DNA of 64,000 nt from Streptomyces pactum (GTDB taxonomy: Bacteria > Actinomycetota > Actinomycetes > Streptomycetales > Streptomycetaceae): NCBI RefSeq assembly GCF_016031615.1, contig NZ_JACYXC010000001.1:3844001-3908000 (forward strand), given 5' to 3'. Of this stretch, positions 16,691 to 24,967 are shown piece by piece. The stretch's first letter is position 1. Each line of letters begins with the position of its first letter. A program made the position numbers and the translations under genes. Under the pieces are notes generated by a model. It saw nothing but the letters and a program-made list of their open reading frames with translations, had not been told where the DNA came from and made no database searches.

Positions 16691-18490
16691 TCAGCGCGGG
16701 TCCGCGGGGTCCGCGGGCGCCGCACCCGTGGGGCCCGCCGGGTCCGTACCGTCCGCCGGGTCCGTACCGCCCGGCGGGACGGTACCGCCGGCGCCGCCCG
16801 CGTCCGGGGCCGCCGGGCCGCCGGGCGGGCCCGTGCCCCCGGTGTCCGACGGCTCCGCGCCGACGGTGTCCGCCGGGTCGGCGCCCCCGGGGTCCGGGAA
16901 AGCGGCGTCGCCGGTCTCCGGCGGGTCCGCGCCGTCGTCGCCGGCCGGGCGGCGGAGGGCCAGGACCGTCTCGACGGTGTCCGCCTCCGCGGCCGGTTTG
17001 TCCTCCCGGTAGCGCACCACCCGCGCGAACCGCAGCGTCACCCCGGCCGGATAGCGGCTGGACCGCTGGAGGCCGTCGAACGCCACCTCCACCACCAGCT
17101 CCGGCCGGACCCGCACGACGTGGCCGTCGTCGCCGACCGCGATCCGGCGCAGCTCCCGGGTCTGCCACTCCAGCACCGCGTCGGTCAGCCCCTTGAAGGT
17201 CTTCCCCAGCATGACGAACGTGCCGTCCGGCCGCCGGGCGCCCAGATGGAGGTTGGACAGCTTCCCGGTGCGCCGGCCGTGCCCCCACTCCGCGGCGAGA
17301 ACCACCAGGTCGAGGGTGTGCACGGGCTTCACCTTCAGCCAGGACGCCCCGCGCCGGCCCGCGCCGTACGGCGCGTCGAGCGCCTTGACCAGCACCCCCT
17401 CGTGGCCCTCCGCCAGGACCCGGGCCGCGAACTCCCGCACCGCCCGCCGGGTCTCCTCCGCCGCCGGGTCCGCGGCCACCATCCGGCGTACCCGGCGGTG
17501 GTCGGGGGCGATGCGGGCCAGTTCGGCGTGGCGCTCGGCGGTCGGCAGGGCCAGCAGGTCCCGGCCGTCCACCGAGAGCAGGTCGAAGAAGACCGGGGAG
17601 AGCGGCAGCGCCTGCTGGGCGCCGGGGACGTCCAGCCGCGACCCGACCCGCCCGGCGACCTCCTGGAAGGGCCGGGGCCGGCCGTCCGGGCCGAGCGCGA
17701 TCACCTCGCCGTCGAGCACCGCGCGGTCCACCGCCAGTTCCCGGGCGGCGGCCACCACGTCCGGCAGCCGGCCGGTGATCTCGTCCAGGGTGCGGGTGAA
17801 GACCCGCACCGCGGTGCCGTCCCGGTGCACCTGCACCCGGATGCCGTCGAGCTTCTCCTCCACCGCGCACGGGCCGAGCCGGTCCAGCGCCTCGTCCACG
17901 TCCTTGGCGGACTGCGCGAGCATCGGCAGCACCGGCCGGCCCACCTCCAGCCGGAAGTCGGCCAGCGCGGCCGGGCCGCGGGCCAGCAGTTCGCGGGCCA
18001 CCGCGCCGAGCGAGCCGCCCAGCATCACCGCCCGGCGGACCTCCTCCGGTGCCGCGCCCACCGCGGCCGCCAGCCCCTCCACGGCGAGCGCGTCCAGCGC
18101 CCCCTGCCGCAGCTCGCCGCCGATCAGCCGCCGCAGGAACCACTGCTCCTCGGCGGTGGCCGCGGCCAGCACGGTCCCCAGCAGGCGGGCGCGCTCGGCG
18201 GCCGCGCCCTTGCCGGACACCGCCGCGATCCGGTCCAGGGCGGTGTGCACCTCGCGGACCCCCAGCCGGGCGGCCGGGGCCGGCGGCGGCCCGTCGCGCA
18301 GCGCGCTCCAGCCCAGACCGGTACGGCGCTGCGGCAGTCTGCCCGCTAGATAGGTGATGACCACCGGCGCCTCGTCGGGCGGGGTCCGGGCGAAGAGCCG
18401 GGCGAGCGCCGCGACCTTCTCCGAACGGGCGGAGGTGGCCGCGACCTCGCCGGAGGTCCGGGCGACATCGGCGAGCAGCATGTCACCCAT
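16691..18490 (-). CDS. ATP-dependent DNA ligase, LigB-like
   Basis: A 599-residue nick-sealing ligase. It has an N-terminal DNA-binding domain, the adenylation motif EKLDGIR with nucleophile Lys about 213, DGEVIAL (motif III), EGVLVKAL (motif IV), LKVKP (motif V) and a C-terminal OB domain. It resembles mycobacterial LigB, whose start aligns to MLLADVA, so the true start may be the ATG at 18481. The last about 80 residues after the OB fold are a Gly/Ala/Pro/Asp-rich low-complexity tail absent from LigB. No Ku or polymerase gene is adjacent. Confidence 0.9.
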   Translation of the reverse strand: MGDMLLADVARTSGEVAATSARSEKVAALARLFARTPPDEAPVVITYLAGRLPQRRTGLGWSALRDGPPPAPAARLGVREVHTALDRIAAVSGKGAAAERARLLGTVLAAATAEEQWFLRRLIGGELRQGALDALAVEGLAAAVGAAPEEVRRAVMLGGSLGAVARELLARGPAALADFRLEVGRPVLPMLAQSAKDVDEALDRLGPCAVEEKLDGIRVQVHRDGTAVRVFTRTLDEITGRLPDVVAAARELAVDRAVLDGEVIALGPDGRPRPFQEVAGRVGSRLDVPGAQQALPLSPVFFDLLSVDGRDLLALPTAERHAELARIAPDHRRVRRMVAADPAAEETRRAVREFAARVLAEGHEGVLVKALDAPYGAGRRGASWLKVKPVHTLDLVVLAAEWGHGRRTGKLSNLHLGARRPDGTFVMLGKTFKGLTDAVLEWQTRELRRIAVGDDGHVVRVRPELVVEVAFDGLQRSSRYPAGVTLRFARVVRYREDKPAAEADTVETVLALRRPAGDDGADPPETGDAAFPDPGGADPADTVGAEPSDTGGTGPPGGPAAPDAGGAGGTVPPGGTDPADGTDPAGPTGAAPADPADPR

Positions 18491-18630
18491 GGTCGCCCGC
18501 GGGGTCCGCCGGCGCAGGGCGGCGGCGGACGGACACGCCGTCGTCCGGGTGACGGTGATGGGCGGGAGGTGGCCGGGAGGGTAGTCCTACAGGTGGTTAC
18601 ACCTTGGTACGACCCCACAAGGAGCAAGAG

Positions 18631-18834
18631 ATGGCGCAGGGCACCGTGAAGTGGTTCAACAGCGAGAAGGGATATGGCTTCATCGCCGTCGACGGCGGCG
18701 GGCCGGACGTGTTCGTGCACTACAGCGCGATCTCCGCGACCGGGTACCGCAGCCTCGACGAGAACCAGCGCGTCGAGTTCGAGGTGGCCCAGGGAGACCG
18801 CGGGCCCCAGGCGGACCAGGTCCGCTCCCTCTGA
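18631..18834 (+). CDS. Cold-shock domain protein
   Basis: A 67-residue single OB-fold RNA chaperone starting at MAQGTVKWF. RNP1 is KGYGFI (13-18) and RNP2 is VFVHY (27-31). The ribosome-binding site AAGGAGC is 9 nt upstream. The leader has a lower-GC segment (CCTACAGGTGGTTACACC) that probably holds the promoter. Confidence 0.95.
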   Translation: MAQGTVKWFNSEKGYGFIAVDGGGPDVFVHYSAISATGYRSLDENQRVEFEVAQGDRGPQADQVRSL

Positions 18835-18847
18835 TCATCGCGGGGCT

Positions 18848-18876
18848 GCCGGCGGGCCGGGGCCCGGTCCGCCGGC
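18848..18876 (+). terminator. Cold-shock gene terminator
   Basis: GCCGGCGG (18848-18855) pairs with CCGCCGGC (18869-18876), with a further self-complementary core between them. It begins 13 bp after the stop. Confidence 0.6.
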
Positions 18877-18899
18877 CCCCGCCGCCCGGCCCTGGGCCG

Positions 18900-19118
18900 T
18901 CATGACGGACGCGACCCGCGCACCTCCAGTCCCCCGAGGAGGTCGCGGGTCGCCGCCGTCACGGCCTCCACGGCCGCGTCGAACACCGCGCGGTTGTGCG
19001 CCGCCGGGGCCCGGAAACCGGAGACCTTGCGGACGTACTGCAGGGCGGCGGCACGGATGTCGTCCTCGTCGACCTCAGGCGTCATGGGGGGCCTGAGCGT
19101 CTTGATGCTTCGGCACAT
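18900..19118 (-). CDS. DUF2277 family protein
   Basis: A 72-residue protein matching the DUF2277 pattern: MCRSIKTL at the start, an acidic stretch, IRAAALQYVRKVSGF, a basic/Asn segment and a final amphipathic helix. The function is unknown. It is divergent from the sigma-factor gene. Confidence 0.85.
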   Translation of the reverse strand: MCRSIKTLRPPMTPEVDEDDIRAAALQYVRKVSGFRAPAAHNRAVFDAAVEAVTAATRDLLGGLEVRGSRPS

Positions 19119-19291
19119 GTCTCCAGTGTGGGCGGTGCCACCGACAAACCTCCCGCGCGCCGCCCGCCCGCCCCGTGCCGGCGCGGTCGCCCGCCCCGCC
19201 CGGGGGGCTGCCGGGCGGCGGGACCCGGCGTCCGGCGGCGTTGTCGGTGGTGCCTCCTACGCTGAGCAGCGACCGGGAGGGGTGACAGGAC

Positions 19292-20407
19292 GTGACGGGT
19301 GGTCCCATGGCAACGGCGGACACGGTGGGTACGGCCGGGGGCGCCGGGCACGGCCGGTACGGCGGGTCCGGGCGGCGGCGCGGCGGACACGGCGGCGGGT
19401 CCGGGCGGCGGCGCGGCGGGTCGGGAGGGCGGGGGCCGGCGCCGGGGGGCACGGTGGAGGCCCGGCTGGAGCTGCACCGCGTGGAGCTGACCGGCTACTG
19501 CTACCGCATGCTCGGGTCGGCGTTCGAGGCCGAGGACGCGGTGCAGGAGACCCTGATCCGGGCCTGGCGCGGCTACGACCGGTTCGAGGGCCGGGCTGCG
19601 CTGCGCTCCTGGCTGTACCGCATCGCGACCAACGTCTGCCTGGACATGCTGGGCGGCAGCCAGCGGCGGGCCCGGCCCATGGACCTGGCCTCGCCGGTGA
19701 GCGCGGGGGCGTCACTGCCCGACGCGCTGCCGGAGGCCACCTGGCTCTCCCCGGTGCCGGACGGCCGGGTGGTGCCCGAGCGGGGCGACCCGGCCGAGCT
19801 GGCGGTGGCCCGGGAGAGCATCCGGCTCGCCTTCGTCGCCGCGCTCCAGCACCTGGCACCCCGGCAGCGGGCGGTGCTGATCCTGCGCGAGGTGCTGGCC
19901 TGGCGGGCCAGCGAGGTAGCCGAGCTGCTGGACACCACGGTCGCCTCGGTCAACAGCGCGTTGCAGCGGGCGCGGGCGACGCTCGCGCAGCGCGAGATCA
20001 CCGACACCGCGGTGGCCGGCGCCATGGACGAACGGCAGCGCGGACTGCTGGCCCGGTACGTCGAGGCGTTCGAGTCGTACGACCTGGAATCCCTCACCGC
20101 GCTGCTGCGGGAGGACGCGACGCTCTCCATGCCGCCGTACGACCTGTGGCTGCGGGGGCACGCCGACATATCGGCCTGGATGCTCGGACCCGGCCGCCAC
20201 TGCCGGGGCTCCCGGCTGGTGCCGGTGGTGGCGAACGGCACCCCCGCCTTCGGCCAGTACCGCCCCAGCCTCTCCGGGAGCGGATACGACGCCTGGGCGT
20301 TGCAGGTGGTGGAGGTGACCGGGGACCGGATCAGCGGCCTCAACGCCTTCCTCGACACCGAACGGCTCTTCCCGCTCTTCGGTCTCCCGCCGCGCCTGGA
20401 GGACTGA
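19292..20407 (+). CDS. ECF sigma factor with SnoaL-like C-terminal domain (SigX5/TIGR02960 type)
   Basis: A 371-residue sigma factor. About 50 Gly/Arg-rich residues come first, then sigma2 (GSAFEAEDAVQETLIRAWR) and sigma4 (LAPRQRAVLILREVLAWRASEVAELL). A SnoaL/NTF2-like domain of about 130 residues follows (LARYVEAFESYDLESL), which in such ECFs modulates activity instead of an anti-sigma partner. An in-frame ATG at 19307 is an alternative start. No anti-sigma gene is adjacent. The promoter targets are unknown. Confidence 0.9.
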   Translation: MTGGPMATADTVGTAGGAGHGRYGGSGRRRGGHGGGSGRRRGGSGGRGPAPGGTVEARLELHRVELTGYCYRMLGSAFEAEDAVQETLIRAWRGYDRFEGRAALRSWLYRIATNVCLDMLGGSQRRARPMDLASPVSAGASLPDALPEATWLSPVPDGRVVPERGDPAELAVARESIRLAFVAALQHLAPRQRAVLILREVLAWRASEVAELLDTTVASVNSALQRARATLAQREITDTAVAGAMDERQRGLLARYVEAFESYDLESLTALLREDATLSMPPYDLWLRGHADISAWMLGPGRHCRGSRLVPVVANGTPAFGQYRPSLSGSGYDAWALQVVEVTGDRISGLNAFLDTERLFPLFGLPPRLED

Positions 20408-20605
20408 CCGGACCGACGGACCGACGGGCCGGCCGGTGCCGACGGACCGGCCGGCGGTTCCGGGCGCCGGGCGGGCCTCCGGCCCCGGGGTCCGGGCTTC
20501 CCGGGCGGCCGGGCTCAGGGTGGGTTCCGGGCGCCGGGCACCGTGTCGGATCCGGGCCGGCGGTGGGCCGGCCGGTGCGGTCGGTGTCTGTCAGTGGTGT
20601 CGGCG

Positions 20606-21067
20606 TCAGTGGCGTCGGTGGTGGGGCGCGGGGCCGGGTTCGTCGAGGCAGGGCAGGACGTCGCCCAGTCCGGCGAGGGCGATCAGCTCGCGCAGCGGCG
20701 GCGCGGCCCGGCGCAGCCGCAGCCGCCGCCCGTGCCGCCGGGCGATGAGCTGGAGCCGGGCCAGCGCGTCCATCGCGGCGAGGCCGGGGCCGGTGAGACC
20801 GGCGACGTCGCAGATCACCGGTGGCTCGCCGGCGTCCCGGGCCGCTCCGGCCGACCGTCCTCCGTCTCCCCCTCCGTATCCGCCTCCGCCTCCGCCTCCG
20901 TCCCCGGAACCGGATCCGCGGCCGGGCCGGCCGGCGGGCGGCTCGCCCTCCAGCAACTCCCGCAGCCGGGCGCAGAGTCCGGCCACGTCTCCCGGTCCGA
21001 GCGGCGACCGGAGGACGAGGACGACCCTCTCTGACCGGGGTGCGGACGGGGTGGGGACTGCTGCCAT
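20606..21067 (-). CDS. STAS-domain protein, anti-sigma factor antagonist type
   Basis: A 153-residue protein from the ATG at 21067, which has GGAGG 6 nt upstream; the frame could extend to 21178 but without such a site. The N-terminal strand (RVVLVLRSPL) and C-terminal part (VICDVAGLTGPGLAAMDALARL) make a STAS fold interrupted by a Gly-rich loop of about 25 residues. The usual phosphorylatable Ser/Thr position reads GLTGPG. A role in partner switching with RsbW-like kinases (one is at 52590) is inference. Confidence 0.75.
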   Translation of the reverse strand: MAAVPTPSAPRSERVVLVLRSPLGPGDVAGLCARLRELLEGEPPAGRPGRGSGSGDGGGGGGGYGGGDGGRSAGAARDAGEPPVICDVAGLTGPGLAAMDALARLQLIARRHGRRLRLRRAAPPLRELIALAGLGDVLPCLDEPGPAPHHRRH

Positions 21068-21210
21068 CGAGGCCTCCGGCGGACGTGCGGTACGGGTGGC
21101 GGGACGGATCCCGGTGTTCCCGTAGGACCGGTCGGCCGGACGGAAGTCATCGGCGGACGGCGCCGGCGCGGCCGGCACCGGGCAGGCAGCGCCGGCGCGG
21201 ACCCGTTCCC

Positions 21211-21242
21211 GGGTGTACCCGTGCCCGGGTGTACCCGTGCCC
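21211..21242. repeat. Two tandem 16-bp units
   Basis: GGGTGTACCCGTGCCC is repeated exactly head to tail at 21211-21226 and 21227-21242. It lies between the STAS gene and terD. Confidence 0.9.
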
Positions 21243-21311
21243 GGCGCGGACCCGTCTCCGGCCCGTGCCGGTGCCGGGCCCGGGCGGGGCGCCGTGCCGC
21301 CGGCCGGCGGG

Positions 21312-21887
21312 TCAGACGTTGACGCCGTAGTCCTTGGCGATGCCGGCCAGCCCGGAGGCGTAACCCTGTCCGATGGCGCGGAACTTCCACTCGCCGTCCC
21401 GCCGGTACAGCTGGCCGAAGACCATGGCGGTCTCGTCCTGGCTGTCCTCGGTGAGTTCGTAGCGGCACAGCTCCATCCCGGCCGCCACGTGCACCACCCG
21501 GATGTAGGCGTCGCGTACCCGGCCGAAGGTGTGCGCCGGTGTGCCGTGCTCGTCGTGGATGGAGACCACGAACACCACCGCCTCCGCCTCGGGCGGCAGC
21601 AGGTCGAAGTCCACCGCGATCTGCTCGTCGTCCCCCTCGCCCTCGCCGGTGCGGTTGTCGCCGGTGTGCCGGACCGCGTTGTCGGGGCAGGCCGGGTTGT
21701 TGAAGAAGACGAAGTGTCCGTCGGACAGGACCCGGCCGTCCGCGCCCAGCACCAGCGCGCTCGCGTCCAGGTCCATGTCGCCGGGGCCGGTGTTCACCTT
21801 CCAGCCGAGTCCCGCGACGACGCCGGCGAGGCCCGGCTCGGAACGGGTGAGGGAGAAGTTGCCGCCTTTGGTCAGGCTCACGGTCAC
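21312..21887 (-). CDS. terD: TerD-family stress / tellurite-resistance protein
   Basis: A 191-residue protein, the usual TerD length, from the GTG at 21887 (VTVSLTKGGNFSL) with AGGAG upstream. Conserved features include GLGW near 40, the calcium-binding acidic stretches DMDLDAS and DDEQIAVD, and FVFFNNP. TerD proteins bind calcium and take part in stress and developmental responses in Streptomyces. A shared palindrome lies 134 bp upstream. Confidence 0.93.
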   Translation of the reverse strand: MTVSLTKGGNFSLTRSEPGLAGVVAGLGWKVNTGPGDMDLDASALVLGADGRVLSDGHFVFFNNPACPDNAVRHTGDNRTGEGEGDDEQIAVDFDLLPPEAEAVVFVVSIHDEHGTPAHTFGRVRDAYIRVVHVAAGMELCRYELTEDSQDETAMVFGQLYRRDGEWKFRAIGQGYASGLAGIAKDYGVNV

Positions 21888-22407
21888 GGGGTACGGCTCC
21901 TGGTTCGAGTGGTCCGGTACGCGGCGGAGGGAGGCGGGTGGACGCGGCGGCGGGTGCACGGCACGCGTCCGTCAGCGCCCGCCCGTCCGGCCTGCTCGGC
22001 CGGCCCTCCGTCCGGCAGGAATCTACGACACTGTAGAGCCAACAGGGGCGAGAACCGGCCGACTTGGCGTCCGTTGGTCGCTCACCGGTTCGGTCCGGGG
22101 CCGTGCGCGCGGTCCGTAGCCCGCCGCGCCCGTTCCGCGCGCGGTTGCCCCTCGTTCCGTCCGCCGGACCCGCGGTCCCGTTCCGCCCTGCCCCGGGCCG
22201 GTTCACCTCGTGCCCGCGTGGCGCCGGCAGCCGCCCGTCGTGGGTTCCGGCTGTCGTGGGTCCCATCCGCCCCGGGCCCGCCGCCCCCCCCGCGTGGCCG
22301 GTGGCCCGCCGCCCCCCGCGTGACCCCCGGCCGGCCGCCCCTCGGCGGCCCCCGTCCGGCGCCGCCGCACCGGCCCACCGCCGTCCGCCCGGCGACGGGC
22401 CGGCCGG
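21888..22407. other. Intergenic upstream of terD
   Basis: It holds the terD leader and promoter motif (22022-22037). From about 22090 to 22407 it is plain high-GC sequence between the terD promoter and the convergent end of the response-regulator gene, with no gene supported. Confidence 0.5.
22022..22037 (-). promoter_or_regulatory. Shared palindrome upstream of terD
   Basis: Read on the minus strand it is TCTACAGTGTCGTAGA followed by TT, so a -10-like TAGATT overlaps the right arm. The same 16-bp motif precedes the terB-like (29238) and Spo0M-like (29981) genes. Confidence 0.65.
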
Positions 22408-23181
22408 TCAGCCGTGGTGTGCGCCCGGCTCGACCAGCCCGGTCTCGTAGGCGGCGATCACCGCCTGGGCCCGGTCGCGGACCCCGAGCTTGCCGAAGAC
22501 GGCGGTGACGTGGTTCTTCACCGTGGAGACGCTGATCGCCATCTCCTCGGCGATCTCCCGGTTGCCGAGCCCGGTGGCCATCAGCCGCCACACCTCGTGC
22601 TCACGCGGTGTCAGCTCGCCCGGGCCGGTGCCGGTGTTGGAGACGGGGACGGGCGGGGGCCGCCGCGGGCCGCGCACATACGTGGAGAGCAGCCGGGTCA
22701 GCAGGCGGGGCGCGACCGCCGCCTCCCCGGAGTGCACCACCCGGACCGCCGCGACCAGTTCCTCCGGGGAGATGTCCTTCGGCAGGAATCCGCAGGCGCC
22801 GGCGCGCAGCGCGGCCACCACGTACTCGTCCATGTCGAAGGTGCTGAGCGCCAGCACCCGGCACTCCGGCAGCTCCCGGGCGAGCCTGCCGGTGGCGGCG
22901 ACGCCGTCGAGCACCGGCATGCGGATGTCCATCACCACCACGTCCGGTCGGAGCCGGTGGGCCAGCTCCACCGCCTCCGCGCCGTCCCCGGCCTCGCCGA
23001 CCACCTCGAAGGCGGGGTCCGGGGCGAGGATCAGCGCCAGGCCGCGGCGGACCAGCGGCTGGTCGTCCGCGATCAGTACCCGGACCGCCCGCCCGGCCGC
23101 GACCGCGTCACCGGCGCGCGCCTCGCGGGCCGGCCTCGCCGCCGTACCGCCGGTGGTGTCCTCCGGCACCGCACCGCTCAC
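22408..23181 (-). CDS. NarL/LuxR-type response regulator
   Basis: A 257-residue regulator. The GTG at 23181 overlaps the kinase stop by 4 bp (GTGA), implying translational coupling; the receiver itself begins at RVLIADDQ, about 35 residues later. The phospho-acceptor Asp is at about residue 85 (VVMDIRMP). The C-terminal LuxR helix-turn-helix spans ELTPREHEVWRLMATGLGNREIAEEM. It is partner of the upstream kinase and probably controls the divergent MMPL transporter. Confidence 0.93.
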   Translation of the reverse strand: MSGAVPEDTTGGTAARPAREARAGDAVAAGRAVRVLIADDQPLVRRGLALILAPDPAFEVVGEAGDGAEAVELAHRLRPDVVVMDIRMPVLDGVAATGRLARELPECRVLALSTFDMDEYVVAALRAGACGFLPKDISPEELVAAVRVVHSGEAAVAPRLLTRLLSTYVRGPRRPPPVPVSNTGTGPGELTPREHEVWRLMATGLGNREIAEEMAISVSTVKNHVTAVFGKLGVRDRAQAVIAAYETGLVEPGAHHG

Positions 23182-24677
23182 CGCGGTGTCACCTCCTCGT
23201 CCGCCAGCGGCAGCCGGGCGGTGACCCGGAAGCCGCCCTCGTAGCGGGGGCCGGCCTCCAGGGTCCCGCCGAGCAGCGCGACCCGCTCCCGCATCCCGAT
23301 GAGCCCGTAGCCGGGGGAGCCGGTCCCGGTGGTGCCCGCGCCGTCGTCCACCACCTCCACCGTCACCCCGTCCGGCCGGTAGGTCAGCCGTACCCGGGCC
23401 CGGGCCGGTCCGGCGTGCCGGCGGGCGTTGGTGAGCGCCTCCTGGGCGACGCGGAACACGGTCAGCGCCACGCCCGGTGGCAGCGGCCGGTTCCCGCCCC
23501 GTACCTCCAGGGTGGTGGGCAGCCCGGCCCGGCACGACTCCGCGACGATCCGGTCCAGGTCCGCCACACCGGGCTGCGGGGCCGTCGGGGCGTCGGCCGT
23601 GTCGTCCCCGGCGCGCAGCACGTCCAGCAGCTGGCGCATCTCGCCGAGCGCCATCCGGCCCGAGCCCTCCAGGGTGACCAGCGCTTCCCGGGCCACCTCC
23701 GGGTCACGGTCGAGGTTGGCCCGGGCGCCGCCGGCCATCAGCTGCATGGTGGTGATGTGGTGGGCGACGATGTCGTGCAGCTCGCGGGCGATGCGGCGCC
23801 GTTCGGCGGCCACCGCGCGGTCGGCGAGGAGTCGCCGGTTGGCGTCGATGTCGCGCTGCCAGTGGTTCATCACGGTCGCGGCGCCGGCCACCAGCACCCC
23901 GCTGGAGATGTTGCCGACCACGTCCACGAGGGTGGGCCCCGGCGTCTGTGCCACCAGCAGCGTCGCCATGGACACCAGTACGGCCGGGGCCGCGACCGCC
24001 GGCCGCCGGTGACGGACGGCCGTGTAGAGGGCGACCACCACGGTGGCGTTGAAGTGCTGGCCCAGCGACGCGCTCAGGTTCAGCACCAGGCTCAGCGCCA
24101 GCACCGACGCCAGCACGGAGACCGGGGCGCGGCGCCGCACCAGCAGCGGCAGGGCCGAGAGCACCAGCAGCACGTAGCCGACCGGCGGGACCTCGCCCTG
24201 GCCGGTGTGGCTGGTGAGGGTGAAGCCGATCAGGTCCACGGCCGCCGCGCCGACCGTGACCAGCGCGTCGTTCCGTGTCCAGGGCAGCCCGTCGTCGGAC
24301 GCCCACGGCAGCGGGCCGCCGGCCGGCGGGGTGCCGGCGTGCGTCGGCGGGTCGCCGACCGGCCGTGCGCCGCCGTCCGCCGGGGTGCCGGCGCGTGACA
24401 GGGGGTCGCCGCCGGGCCGGGCTCCGTCGCCGGGCCCGGTTCCGTCGTCCGGCCAGGGGCGGCCGGGGCGGGCTCCGCCGCGCGGGGTCCCGGCATCCGC
24501 CGGGACGTCACCCCGCGGGCCTCCGCCCGCCGGGGAGCCTCCGTCCGCCGGGGTCCCGGTGTCCGCCGGGGCGTCACCGTCCCGCGGGCCGTCGTCCGGC
24601 CGGGGCGCTCGGGCCCCGGGGGCACCGGGGTGCCCGGAGGTGCCCGACGGCCCGGGCACCGGGTGGGTCACCGGCAT
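23178..24677 (-). CDS. NarL-family sensor histidine kinase
   Basis: A 499-residue kinase from the ATG at 24677, preceded by GAGGAGGAA. About 125 Pro/Gly/Asp-rich residues come first, then four to six TM helices, a HisKA_3 dimerisation domain with the phospho-His at about 301 in ELHDIVAHH, and an HATPase domain ending with GYGLIGMRERV. It forms an operon with the response regulator. The long charged N-terminus is unusual for the family and consists of loose repeats around AGTPADGG. Confidence 0.92.
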   Translation of the reverse strand: MPVTHPVPGPSGTSGHPGAPGARAPRPDDGPRDGDAPADTGTPADGGSPAGGGPRGDVPADAGTPRGGARPGRPWPDDGTGPGDGARPGGDPLSRAGTPADGGARPVGDPPTHAGTPPAGGPLPWASDDGLPWTRNDALVTVGAAAVDLIGFTLTSHTGQGEVPPVGYVLLVLSALPLLVRRRAPVSVLASVLALSLVLNLSASLGQHFNATVVVALYTAVRHRRPAVAAPAVLVSMATLLVAQTPGPTLVDVVGNISSGVLVAGAATVMNHWQRDIDANRRLLADRAVAAERRRIARELHDIVAHHITTMQLMAGGARANLDRDPEVAREALVTLEGSGRMALGEMRQLLDVLRAGDDTADAPTAPQPGVADLDRIVAESCRAGLPTTLEVRGGNRPLPPGVALTVFRVAQEALTNARRHAGPARARVRLTYRPDGVTVEVVDDGAGTTGTGSPGYGLIGMRERVALLGGTLEAGPRYEGGFRVTARLPLADEEVTPR

Positions 24678-24967
24678 CCGTTCCTCCTCACGCCGCCCGC
24701 GGCGGTCACGTTCACGCCGCCCGCGGGCGGTGGCGCCGGCCCGGCGTGACCGGCGTCCCGCGGCCATTCTGGCACCGGGCCGCGCCGTTCCCCCGGGCCC
24801 GGGGACCGATCCCCGACCCAGGACCTGGGTCCTGGCCGGCGGCCCGACCCGGCCCCCGCTCCCGGGCGGCTTCTCCTCCGGCACGCCGACGACCGGCGCC
24901 CGGCGGGCTGGTGAGCTGGACGACGGCCGGGGAGAACCGGCGCTCCCACCCCCCGCCGGAGGACGAC

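Noticed and set aside
21068..21178. Longer start for the STAS gene at 21178
   Set aside because: The ATG at 21067 has GGAGG with ideal spacing and the extension is not STAS-like.
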